Part shown: positions 34,401 through 45,034 of the stretch, in pieces
How the letters are laid out: the number at the start of each line of letters is the position of its first letter
Numbering within the stretch: position 1 is the stretch's first letter
Assembly: GCF_022965805.1 (NCBI RefSeq)
Contig: NC_133101.1
Location: 14,045,054-14,109,053 of the forward strand
Reading direction: 5' to 3'
Source: Primulina eburnea
Taxonomy: Eukaryota > Streptophyta > Magnoliopsida > Lamiales > Gesneriaceae
Length of the DNA stretch: 64,000 nucleotides
The notes under the pieces: generated by a model
Told to the model about the DNA's origin: nothing
The model's database searches: none
Seen by the model: the letters and a program-made list of their open reading frames with translations, nothing else
Program-made: the position numbers and the translations under genes

Positions 34401-35909
34401 GACTTGCAGAGAGAGGATATTGATTTGGTAGTTTCGGGGACCATTGCTCGCTTTTCAGCGTTGGTCATTCGGGCTACATTGACGGACATGATCCGTAGAG
34501 AGCAGACTGATGATGTTCAGTTGACAGAGTTGAGAGCTAGAGCAGAGGAAAGAGGGCACTCAGAGTTTGGTCTGAATGGTGATGGTTTATTGACTTTCAG
34601 AGGCCGTATTTGTGTTCCTGTTGGTGATGATATTCGGCGAGACATTTTGACAGAGGCTCATACCGCGCCATATTCGATACATCCAGGCAGCACCAAGATG
34701 TATCAGGATCTTCGTCGACTCTATTGGTGGCCAGGTATGAAGAAAGATATTGCTTTGTTCATTTCTCAGTGCCTTACTTGTCAGCAGGTTAAGATTGAGC
34801 ACCAGAGACCTGCTGGGACATTGCTTTCATTGCCGATTGCTCAGTGGAAATGGGAGCATATTACGATGGATTTCGTGACTGGTCTTCCCAGAGTGCAGTA
34901 AGGTTATGATTCTATTTGGGTTATTGTTGATCGGTTGACCAAGGCAGCGCATTTTATCCCAGTCAAGACGACGTACTCCATGAACCGGTATGCCGAGGAG
35001 TACATAGCAGAGATTGTTAGACTTCATGGGGTACCTGTGTCGATCGTATCTGATCGTGACCCTAGATTTACTTCAGAGTTTTGGAAGAGTTTGCACAGAG
35101 CTATGGGTTCGCGGTTAGCATTCAGTACAACATATCACCCTCAGAGCGACGGTCAGACAGAGAGAGTCATTCAGATTCTCGAGGATATGCTCAGAGCTTG
35201 TACTATTGATTATTCTGGTAGCTGGGATTCTAAGTTGCCTCTTGTTGAGTTCACGTACAACAATAGCTACCAAGAGACGATTGGCATGGCTCCGTATGAA
35301 GCACTTTATGGCAGGAAGTGTAGATCTTCCTTGTATTGGGATGAGGTTGGTGAGCGGAAGATGTTGGGTCCAGAGTTGGTCCAGCAGACGGCCGATGTTG
35401 TTGCTGTTATCCGTGAGAGAATGAATACTGCGCAATCGAGACAGAAGAGCTATGCAGATGTTCGTCGTAGACCTTTGCAGTTCGAGGTTGGCGATCACGT
35501 GTTTCTGAAGATAGCACCTCTCAAGGGTGTGATGAGATTTGGCAAGAAGGGCAAGTTGAGTCCGAGGATTATTGGTCCATTTGAGATATTGGACAGAGTT
35601 GGTGATCGAGCCTACAGGTTAGCCCTACCGCCAGATCTTGACAGAGTTCACAATGTTTTTCACGTATCGATGCTCAGGAAGTATATTGCGAATCCTTCCC
35701 ATGTTCTTCACCACGAGCCATTGGACTTGATGCCGAATTTGACGTATCAAGAGATTCCAGTCCAGATTCTGGATCGCAAAGTTAAAGTTTTGAGGAACAA
35801 AGAGATCGGCATCGTTAAAGTTCTTTGGAGGAACCATTTGATCGAAGAGGCTACGTGGGAACCGGAGGATGAGATGAGAGAGAGATATCCTGAGTTGTTC
35901 GTGCAGTGA
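31489..35909 (+). pseudogene. gag-pol polyprotein of F, frameshift and one stop
   Basis: The ATG context and first codons match D, but a 1-bp deletion near codon 7 (about 31507) shifts the frame. From about 31510 a single frame runs to TGA 35909 with one internal stop, TAA at 34899-34901, in integrase between the first and second core Asp. Order: Gag capsid, zinc knuckle (CX2CX4HX4C near 32401), protease DTGA (near 32572), RT FIDD, RNase H, integrase, chromodomain-like tail. The first RNase H catalytic Asp is Asn (AAT at 34023-34025) where D has GAT, so the enzyme would be impaired even without the stop. Confidence 0.9.
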
Positions 35910-35937
35910 CGTCAATTTCGAGGATGAAATTCCTCTA

Positions 35938-35949
35938 AGGAGGGGAGAT
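35938..35949 (+). other. Polypurine tract of F
   Basis: AGGAGGGGAGAT directly before the 3' LTR, after the TTTCGAGGATGAAAT word. Confidence 0.85.
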
Positions 35950-37761
35950 TGTAATAGCCGAGCTTGGTGTACGGTACGGTTTAAGTTTTCATAAGTTTAT
36001 TGACTACTTAGTCAAGTTTAGGTATAGTTTGGATGTTAAGAGTTTCGATTTATGACTTATAGTATAGTTGGTGATAGATGTTGTGTAGTTCGATTGTAGC
36101 GTCGTTACGATTAAATTCATGATAAATGGTATATTGATCCAAATGAGGTGAGGCCAATTGGAGTGGTTAGATAAGACATAAGGCTATAACTTTCTTATTT
36201 TGAGTTTTGTTCAAATCATTGTGGAAGGTAAGCCAAAAGTGTCCCGAAGTGTGTCGTGTGTTTCGACGTTCCTCCAGTGACACATGTTGGGAGAATGGGC
36301 ATAACGTTTTACTCAGAAGTCCAAATGATCTGAAATTTTGAGGGAGTCAAGATAAGACATAGGTCTACAACTTTGTAGTTTACAACTTTTTCTAATTCGG
36401 AAGGGAAGAGGCGTTTCTGAAGCGATCTTTGCAGTGCTTGTGCGCAGAGCACTCGCCCTAGCGGGCATTTTTGCTCGCCCTAGCGCGTCTCGTTCGGGAA
36501 AAATGGTTTTTGGCCGTGAGTTCCTCGCCCTAGCGGACAAATATGTCCGCCCTAGCGATCAGCACAGTACAAAAGCGTGTTTTAGGTGTTTTAAGGTATA
36601 AAATCGAAGGAGACTCTCATTTTCCTCATTCTTTTCCAATTCTCTCGGTTCTTCAGCTCTTGGGGAGGTTAGGGTTCTTATTCCTTTCTTTCTTTCCTTT
36701 GATCCAAGCATCTTGTTGGGTTTTTGAAGAGAGACCAAGGTTATTTTGTGTTCAAGGAGCTAAGGTAAGTTTGTTGGTTTAGTTATTGTTGGGTTTTGGT
36801 GTTGAGGAAATTATGGGACTTTGGATTGTGTTGGTTTTATGGATTTTATGGTATGGTTGTTGGATTATTGAGTTTTTAATGGTTCTATATATGGATTATT
36901 GTTGTAGGATCTTCATCAAGAGCTTAGAATCAAGCTTCCAAGGGTTGTAAGTGGAATTCCTTTTCTTGTGCTCACATGAAAGTATATGTATTGTATTCAA
37001 GAGTTTTATTATGCTATTCCCTTCCATTTGATTCATAATATGTATGAATTCATTGTGTTTTATAGTAGAGGCAATTATATGTCTCAATTATTGTTAAAGG
37101 GAATACAAAAGAGAATGTATTCAAAGTGTTTGATGAAAGGTCCAAGAGAAGAGTTTAAATGTTTTATTGGATTGATAAATAGATAGCCAGAGAATTGCAT
37201 GCAATTAGTTGATCAACGCCCATAGGCTTATATCCCTCAGAGTTGTCGATTTATATCGATGGGATATAGGTACACAGAGACAGAGTTACTATTTAGATAT
37301 CAATCCAACCAGAGCAAAGAGAAATACCATCGTTATGATTTTATTATGCAAAGTTATGTTATGTTTCAAGAGTTGATGGTATTTAATGATTTCAAAGCCA
37401 TGTTTTACAGATTGTGACATTGTTATGTAAGAGTTCCACTTGCTGAGTTTTATACTCATTTCAGTTATTTCATGTGATGCAGATAAGAGTGACGGACCAG
37501 GACGTTGATTGGGGCCGGGGTCATATGCATAAGAGAAGGAAGGAAGAAGGCTAATTTGCTAGCATTTTGACTTGATCATAGAAATGATATTTTGTATTTT
37601 GTTGTATCAATTGAATGATCATGTATATACTTTTGATTGCTTTTGTTTGTAAGTTTGAAATCTTTTGGTTGGCAAGAAAATTTTAAACCCTTCCTCCCTT
37701 CAATGAAATGTTTATTTTAAATTCCGCTGTATTATTTTATAAAACGGGTCAGAGTGTCACA
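35950..37761 (+). repeat. 3' LTR of F
   Basis: 1812 bp, TGTAATAGCC to GTGTCACA. It contains the uninterrupted AGTTT site where G sits in the 5' copy. Confidence 0.94.
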
Positions 37762-39124
37762 TAATAACTCTGTACTTCGAGAGCCAATCCATTCCCTATA
37801 TCACATCAAAATCGTTCATTTTCAAAACAATCAATTCAGCATACATCTGATGGCCTTGGACATATATTGGACATCCTCGCACAATCTGATCTGTCCGTAA
37901 TTCTTGCCCGGAAGGTAAGGCTATGGCGAGTTGTGTCTCTGTTGTACTTGCTGTAATGCCCAGACTCTTTACAAATGATTCCGAAATAAAGGAATGTGTG
38001 GCTCCTGAATCTAGTAAAACAATAGCAGTAATACCAGAAATCAAGAACATACCGGTGATCATCGATGTATCCGCATCCACTTCTTCTTTGGTCATGGAGA
38101 AAAGGCGTCCCTATACTTTCTCAGAACTTCATGGACAATTCTTGGCGAGATGTCCTGGCTTCTTGCAACGATAACAAACATTAGAACCTTGCATACATTC
38201 CCCGCCATGAAGTTTGCCACATTTAGGACAAGGTGGTATGTCTTGTTCTTTACGTGGAGGGGGACCCTTGCCACGGGGTTCCTCTGGTCGAGCACCTTTG
38301 CTATCGATCTTTTTGCCTTGTCCTGTTCCTTGGCTCTTCTGAAAGTACTCCTGCCTTCGTTGTTGCCTGTCCCTGTCAATGTCATGTTCATCTTGTTCTG
38401 CCATAAGTGCTCTTTCTACTATCTCCCCATACGTAGCAACTTTCGACATTCGTACATCTCTTTTAATTTCCGAGCGAAGTCCTCGCATGAAATGTTCGCC
38501 CTTACTGGTGTCATCTTGTGCAATATATGGTACATATTGGACTCCGGCCTCAAATTGTTGTATGTATTTTGTCATTGCCATAGTTCCTTGCTTCAGGTTA
38601 AGGAAGTCGCTGGCTTTCTTAGCTCGTACGTCTTTACTGAAATACTTGTTGTAAAACACGGTTTTGAAAGTTCCCCATGTCAGTGGTTCAACCGGTAATG
38701 CCACTTTTGCACTTTCCCACCATATTCTTGCATGTTTTGTTAAGAGAAAGATGGCACAAGTCACTTGGTCAGCATCATCCATATGAAGGTAGGAGAAGAT
38801 GGACTCCAATGACTTAATCCACTCTTCTGCTACTGCTGGATCGGTGCTTCCCACGAATTCTGGAGGATTCAAACGTCTAAAACGATTATATACGTCTGTT
38901 TGAACAGGCACATGTCTGTGTACTATGGCTTGAGCTTGTGCCTGTTCATGAGTAGTCCGTTGCATCTCCAGTAGCTGCTGGATTTGTTCACCATGGACCT
39001 TTGCTTGTTGTTGGAGTAATTGGGCGAAGTCATCTACAGGTCGTGGCGCACTACCTTCACCTTCGACTGCTGGGACCTTGCCCTTAGATGACTCTCCCTC
39101 ATGTACTTTACGTTTCGGTGGCAT
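37762..39124 (-). pseudogene. gag and protease of B
   Basis: From ATG at 39124 the frame encodes a Gag capsid domain, basic linker and zinc knuckle (CX2CX4HX4C near 38130-38180), then protease with an LDSGA active site (DSG variant of DTG) near 38030, up to the F insertion. In-frame stops lie at 38129-38131 (TGA), 38111-38113 (TAG where D has CAG) and 37796-37798 (TAG). The Gag start MPPKRK matches D, so B, D and F are relatives. Antisense frames 38150-38698 and 38379-38654 (+) are shadows. Confidence 0.87.
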
Positions 39125-39259
39125 CGTCGCTTATCTTAACCTACATGTAGGATACATAGACACATAACTTAGCATAAACTATGAGATACAAAGATACTTA
39201 CTTGCCGAGTTCCCCATGTATAGATGAAGTGCAGTGTCTTCCCTGTCGAAGAACCGTGG

Positions 39260-39271
39260 GCTCTGATACCA
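39260..39271 (-). other. Primer-binding site of B (tRNA-iMet)
   Basis: GCTCTGATACCA on the + strand is TGGTATCAGAGC on the minus strand, 7 nt from the LTR end. Confidence 0.88.
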
Positions 39272-39278
39272 TATTAAT

Positions 39279-41094
39279 TGTCACACCCTTACTCTATACT
39301 TAGCATAATTACCATAATCAAAATAGGTTTTGATTGATATCACTATAGTATGAAGCAAATCAAACAAGGAACATCACTTTGACGGTTTAGAAAAATTTTG
39401 GCATGATGCCCCTACATTTTGTTTAATCCAAAACTCAAGCAACTACATTCATATATATAAAAACATATTTCATCTACACAAATGTATTCTGCTTCATTCT
39501 ACACATAGACATAAACATTGTAAAACATGTTTCAAACCCTGACATTGTAAAACTTATAATACATATGCGGAAGCTATACAATAAGAAGCCCGGTTCTTGT
39601 CGAGGTGAGACATGTCACAAGCATCCATTGGCGAACCGGCATCCTAGGTCTCTTCACTACCTGATCCTGTAATACATGAGCTACGTGAGTTTATAAAACT
39701 CAATAAGTTGGCACTTATACGTATCAATATACATAGAAAGAACTACATATCAAGTCGTGATCAACAAAGGAACTTTAAACAATGTCATATCATACCGTAT
39801 ATTCATGTTCATTTTTGTACTTGAGCCTCATTAGTTGACCTGTACTACTGTGCTTGCTTTATTATATAGCTACTACTATGTTGGACGTCAGGGAGCAACC
39901 TTTGGCAACCCCACGCCCCATGAACATATATTGGCCAATAGCTTTGGTGGACTTAAAACCACCCATAATGTCAACAAGCTCTATATCATGTAAAAATCAG
40001 TCATTTTCCTTTCATGTTCATGTTCTTGTTCTTGACATAGCACCCATCTTCAATATTCATGAGTTCCTTACATATTTAATACATAACAATGGAATATGGT
40101 GCTATGTTTCAACAATAACTATACTAACAATGTATATATATCAATAATCAATGAGAATCATTTGAAATCATAATACTACTCATGTATTACTTCAAGAACA
40201 TGCCAACTTACAGTCCAAGCTTAAGAACAGTGGTTTGAGACGGTGTTTCACGCTCCTATACTGTCAAATATACCAATAATTCAGTCACTATTGTATAAAC
40301 TAGCTGAAAATCACTCCTATACATGTAGGATAACTAAAAAGGAAGAAAACTTACACCTATATGATGTTCTTGTGATGGGGAACAAAGTTCTAACTTCGAA
40401 ACTTTGAAAGGAATGAAGAAGAGAGCTTTGAAGGAAGATTTCTGTAGGTTTCTCTCGAGCTTTTGCTGTTAAGGAATGAAAAATACTGAAGAAATGGTTT
40501 AGAAACTCGAAACTTATCTTCTTATATATAAGGCGGCGCTCGGACGATCATTTTCTACCGCCCGAGCGCGGAATGTTCTGTCCGTAACCAAAAATGCAGA
40601 ACCATTGGCGCTCGGGCGGTAATTTATTACGGCTCGGGCGCCACTCTGCGCACAACCCTCTCAAAGATCGCTTCCGAAATGGCTCTTCCGTTCATAATCT
40701 GAAAACATGGTAAACTACAAAGTTGTAGCCCTATGTCTTGGCTTGAATATCCCACTGGTTTCAGGTCATTTGGAGGTTTGAGTAAAAAGTTATGCCCATT
40801 CTCCCAACATTTGTCATTGTAGGAGTGACGATACACACGACCCACTTCGGGGCGCTTTTGGCTTGTCTTCCACAATGATTTGGACAAAACCCAAAACTTG
40901 AAAGTTGTAACCTTACATCTTAGCTTTCTAAAGGTTATGGCCTAACACAATTTGGATCAATACTCAAATGATTATGCTAAAACCCGTAAAAACTGCCATA
41001 TTTGCATCTCATTTCCTACCAACTTCATAACACTACTTCTACCTACACATCTTACTATCACTATTTTAACACATATTCATTCTCAAGATACCAT
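39279..41094 (-). repeat. 5' LTR of B, cut by element C
   Basis: It matches 6621-7390 plus 16763-17808 and then stops at ACCAT (41090-41094), where the LTR of C begins. The missing 134 bp (equivalent of 17809-17942) should follow the right end of C outside the window. A TATA box (40521-40532) and GC-rich units (to about 40640) correspond to those of the left LTR. Confidence 0.88.
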
Positions 41095-41181
41095 TGTAAT
41101 GCCCAGAAATTATGAGAAATGATAAGACAAGATTATAAAGTGTTGCCAGGATGGAAAATAAGAAATTCTTGGAAATGCAGC

Positions 41182-41412
41182 ACCGCACTCGCGGTGCCAG
41201 GCATCACCGCACCCGCGGTAAATGGACAGTAAGTTGACAAGAAAATCCCGTAGCCACACCGCACCCGCGGTATTAGACGGAGCGCACCCGCGCTGATGAC
41301 ACCGCACCCGCGGTCGTGTAAGCAGCGCACCCGCGGTCAAGTTTCGGGAAATCTAGATAGAATCGTCGAGACTGAAGCGCACCCGCGGTGCATATGTTAC
41401 CGCACCCGCGGT
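41182..41412 (+). repeat. GC-palindrome array in U3 of C
   Basis: Eight copies of ACCGCACCCGCGGT or variants such as GCGCACCCGCGCT, ending 50 bp before the TATA box. The 3' LTR has the equivalent array at 62040-62270. Confidence 0.85.
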
Positions 41413-41461
41413 GCGACGTGCACCATGAAAAATGAGGCCACGTTTTATGAATTGCATGCAG

Positions 41462-41470
41462 TATATATAG
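41462..41470 (+). promoter_or_regulatory. TATA box of C 5' LTR
   Basis: TATATATAG. The same word is at 62320-62328 in the 3' LTR. Confidence 0.65.
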
Positions 41471-42185
41471 AAGCGATTGACACGGTTGTTCTTCAGAAAA
41501 TTCAGAAAGAGGCGAAAACTTTGAAAGAAAATCCTTACGCCTTTTTGATTTGCGATTGTGGAAGATCCGTCTATCAGAATTCGAATCTGAAAGTAGTATT
41601 GTTCTCCTCGTACTACGAGCTATACAAGGAAGTAAGTTTTGTTACGTTTTGAGATGTTTTGAAAATATGATGTTGCTAGAATTGCATGTGATTCAGATAT
41701 GGTGTTTCTACTACCGTAGATATCGTATAATTGAAGTCAGATTAAATAACAGACTGTGTCTGTAATTATTATGATTTTTGAAAGATAGTGACTGAGATTC
41801 TATATTAGGATTGTGTTAGTATTCAGAGTATGATTGTATTGGCACCGATTATGAGTTTCAGTATTATATTTGTGATGTTCAGATTGACGGGGTTATTCAG
41901 ATTGTATTGTTATGCCGTCGAAACATCAGTTGAGTTAGATTGATCAGATTCAGATATGTGTTCGATTAGATTGTGATATTACTGATATGACTTAGATTGT
42001 CTCTTTTTCAGACATTGATCAGATTGTATACTGATTTGAGTATTGATCAGAACAGATTGTGAATTGAGTTATGTACTGATACAGCGTATTCGATATTGTC
42101 TTTTCAGATTGATATGGACAAAGTTGAATACGGATCATCATCTTCGTCAGACCGGGACGACAAAGGTATAATTCATGTGATATCT

Positions 42186-42225
42186 GGGAAGATATAACTC
42201 AAATCAGATCTTATTTGAGTTTCCC
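42186..42225 (+). other. Stem-loop I in C LTR
   Basis: GGGA, a 6-nt bulge, AACTCAAAT, loop, ATTTGAGTT and TCCC. The stem is 9 bp against 10 bp in A2. Confidence 0.58.
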
Positions 42226-42493
42226 AATAAAATCACATACTAGACTATTATTTATGTTTTGATATGATTGTTTATAGATTTGTTTATAGAACTTGTATAC
42301 AAATCTTGCTATGCTTTGTTTACAGATCTTGTGGCATTGCATTAGAATGATTATGTTTGTTTACAGATTGTGTATTCATGCATTAAGATAGGACAGTCTG
42401 GAGATCAGGCAGACTTCTAGATGTTCGGCGATATCTCAGCTTAGGGGAAGATCACCGCCCCTATTGTAGACGTGGATACAGATCAGGCCGAAG

Positions 42494-42574
42494 TCTAGGA
42501 ATAAGACGGACATCACCTCGATTGGGAGGGTAGGTGACAGACAGTGCCGTCTTATTCACCCCGGGATCCCTAGA
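42494..42574 (+). other. Stem-loop II in C LTR
   Basis: Outer TCTAGG/CCTAGA and inner AATAAGACGG/CCGTCTTATT. The inner stem is one pair longer than in A2 and G, and the apical loop differs in length and sequence. Confidence 0.6.
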
Positions 42575-43215
42575 GTTATAGTCGAGTCGAGTCTAGACAT
42601 GATTTGACTAGAACTGCATGTATTTAGAGATGTGGTTTCATAGATTATGAAACCCATGGTTATTGCTTTCAGTCATGATAGCATGTTTATCTGAATTGAG
42701 CTTAATGGCATGTTTATCTTTATTGAGTTGCATGCTTATTTTGATTTGACTTCATAGATTATGAAATCTATTACTTTTGAATATGAACATGATAGCATGT
42801 TTTATGATTTAGATTGTTTATATACATGCTTACCATGTTTTATACTGGGATTTATTCTCACCGGAGTTATCCTGCTGTTGTCTTGTTTTGTATGTGTGCA
42901 TGACAACAGGTGGGGCTGGATCAGGGTCGAGATGACGATGAGAGAAGACGAGTTAGCGTGGTGATTCCGGACTTGTAGCAGACTTGGTTTATTACTTGAA
43001 TTTTAGTAATTGAACCTTAGATTTAGGTTGTACAGTATTGTACTTTTCTACTGAACTGTAGTTTTTATACAGAGATGTATATTGTTTAGATTCCATTACC
43101 TTCCGCAGTTACATGTTAAAAAGGAAAAATTTTTAGACCCTGTTTTATCTTAATTGATAATTAAATCCCAAAGATTATTAATAAGACAGATCAGCGTCCG
43201 GGTCCCCACAACAGG

Positions 43216-43227
43216 TGGTATCAGAGC
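43216..43227 (+). other. Primer-binding site of C (tRNA-iMet)
   Basis: TGGTATCAGAGC five nucleotides after the LTR end; the leader to 43589 has no gene. Confidence 0.9.
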
Positions 43228-43589
43228 GATAAGTCCTTTAGATTGAGATAGTCAGAGTTGATAGAATCTTTAGACTAAGATAGAAGAGAATGAGCGGGGT
43301 AGATTGAATTTTCTTTCCTTGCATGTGATTGCTAGCATGAGAATTATGTTAATGTTGACTTGCATGATGTGTGCTAGCATGATTTATCATTTCCCTATTA
43401 CATGTTGTTTGTTATCTGAGTTGATTGCAGCATGTAATGATTAAGCCCGAATCAGAACCGAGTCTCGGTCAGAGGTATATGATCAGAGGAGGGCTGAGAC
43501 AGACTGTATAGATTGGGTACTAATCTGTTTGATATTCAGATATACCGCCTCGGAGATTTCCAGAAAGGGGTAGCACTTCGTCTGAACAG

Positions 43590-44441
43590 ATGGATGTATC
43601 AGAAGCTCAACTAGAAGAAAAGATGAAAGAATTTGAGTTATTACAGCCGCCGATTCTGAGTGGTACCGAGACATCTGAAGATTGTCAGAACTGGTTTGAT
43701 GATATAGAAATCTTGTTTGATTTACTTGATTGTACAGATGAACAGAGGGTTAAAATGGTGCCTTACCAGTCACGAGAAGTCGCCAGGAGTTGGTGGATTA
43801 CAAGTAGAAGAATGTGGGCAGAGAGAGGTACAATGATTTCGTGGGGAATATTCAGAACTGAATTCTATCGAAGATTTTCCTCAGCGTCGTACAGAGAGGA
43901 CAAGAAAGCAGAGTTTGAGAATTTGAGCCAAGGGCAGTTGAATATTGATGAATATACCGCCAAATTCTCTACTCTACTGCACTTTGCTCCTCAGATAGCT
44001 GGAAATAATGAAGCTGTAGTGAATCAATTCATTAGAGGATTGAATTCGGAGGTAGTTGCATTGATGAATTTGCAGCGACCTTACCATTTTGCTGACATCC
44101 TAAGTAGAGCGAAGAGAGCTGAGGCAAGTCTGATTAGACAATTGACAAGGTTGTGTGTGAAGCAACCCCAGACACAGCAATCCCCTCTCCGATATGATCA
44201 CGGCAGTACGAGTGGGAAGCAAGATTTGCTGAAAGTTCGAAAGAAGCCATTCAAGAAGTTAGGGGGTGATTCCTTGAGTTCCAGTAGTTCCAGCGCGAGC
44301 TATACTGGAGTGTATTGCAGGAGTTGCGGAGGGAGACATACCACTGATCAATTCCAGGGAGTGACTGGTAGATGCAATACTTGTGGACAGCCGGGGCACT
44401 TTGCTAAAGTCTGTCCCCAGAAGCGTTCCCGAAGATTGTAG
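43590..44441 (+). CDS. Gag protein of C
   Basis: A 283-codon frame from the first ATG; the position homologous to the ATG of G is ATA (near 43543), as in A2. It has a Gag capsid domain (residues about 20-170), a Ser-rich linker and a complete zinc knuckle CX2CX4HX4C from Cys262. The preceding Cys/His motif has lost its last Cys (Phe). TAG ends the frame right after the knuckle, at the same place as in A2. The open frame in a recently moved element without pol suggests Gag may be the part this family kept. Confidence 0.82.
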   Translation: MDVSEAQLEEKMKEFELLQPPILSGTETSEDCQNWFDDIEILFDLLDCTDEQRVKMVPYQSREVARSWWITSRRMWAERGTMISWGIFRTEFYRRFSSASYREDKKAEFENLSQGQLNIDEYTAKFSTLLHFAPQIAGNNEAVVNQFIRGLNSEVVALMNLQRPYHFADILSRAKRAEASLIRQLTRLCVKQPQTQQSPLRYDHGSTSGKQDLLKVRKKPFKKLGGDSLSSSSSSASYTGVYCRSCGGRHTTDQFQGVTGRCNTCGQPGHFAKVCPQKRSRRL

Positions 44442-45034
44442 GGAACAAAGTTCAAAAGAAAACACAGATCTAGAATTCACAACAGGTACTATTCTTTATA
44501 ATTAGATTGCATATGTATTGATATATACTAATGCATTCCTTAAGATTATCCTTGAATGAGTTGCATGGAGATATGCATTATCTGTTGGGTCTGTATGACT
44601 GTAATGTTTATGTACTTGTGTTGCTGATTTGATTGCATTATTGATAATAGTATGCTAAACAAGTACAAAACTCGAGTATAAGATTCAGACCAGATATGGT
44701 TGATGAGTAGCGATTTCACAGTAAGGATTCTAGATTTCGAATTCCTTTGATATCTGTGTTGTCTATGACTCGATTGATACAGAAAGAAACAGATAGTATT
44801 CTCATGTATTCAGTAGATCTACTGAAATCGAGCCTAGCATTGGCAGATCTGCCAATGGTGTATGAGTGGGCTGATATTTGCCTAGATAAGATTTCAGATT
44901 TGTTTTATATCCGACAGATAGATTTTAGAATTGAATTCAGGTCAGATATTGATTGTAATTTAGAATTCAGTACAGAATGACATTGAATGTATAGAATGAT
45001 ACTGAACGATTAGACAGAATTGAAAGAATTGACA
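44442..45034 (+). pseudogene. Decayed protease and linker remnant of C
   Basis: Weak but ordered similarity to the protease and linker of G. The active-site position reads Tyr-Thr-Asn (44524-44532) instead of Asp-Thr-Gly, a MLNKY-like stretch follows near 44651, and a frame at 44747-44980 matches the linker before RT (YSVDLLKSS). Frames change between these blocks and RT itself is absent. Element D inserted at 45034. Confidence 0.75.

Larger units (their letters stand above)
21067..37761 (+). mobile_element. Element F, gypsy retrotransposon carrying nested G
   Basis: 5' LTR (21067-31355, split by G), PBS, gag-pol (31489-35909), PPT and 3' LTR (35950-37761). Target duplications read TATTA (21062-21066) and TAATA (37762-37766), one mismatch. 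Removing F plus one copy rejoins the protease/RT linker of B in one frame (Tyr-Arg-Val-Ile-Ile-Asp-Cys), supporting the assignment. After removing G the two LTRs are both 1812 bp with about 9 differences (0.5%). Confidence 0.92.
6621..41094 (-). mobile_element. Element B, gypsy retrotransposon on the minus strand, three times interrupted
   Basis: Read on the minus strand the order is 5' LTR (39279-41094, remainder beyond C), PBS (39260-39271), gag-protease (37762-39124), insertion F, RT-RNase H-integrase (17956-21066), PPT and 3' LTR (6621-17942, split by copia H). Target bases to its left read TATAT (6616-6620); the right copy is outside the window. Subtracting H and one TSD makes the left LTR 1950 bp. 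The visible right LTR is 1816 bp and stops at a position that leaves exactly 134 bp missing, as expected if C inserted there. LTR divergence is about 27 differences in 1816 bp by eye (about 1.5%). Confidence 0.85.
41095..43210 (+). repeat. 5' LTR of C
   Basis: 2116 bp, TGTAATGCCC to GGTCCCCACA. It holds the palindrome array, TATA box, stem-loops I (42186-42225) and II (42494-42574), and near 42654 the hairpin GGTTTCATA/TATGAAACC around GAT. Confidence 0.92.

Noticed and set aside
38150..38698. 182-codon + strand frame
   Set aside because: Antisense to the gag of B.
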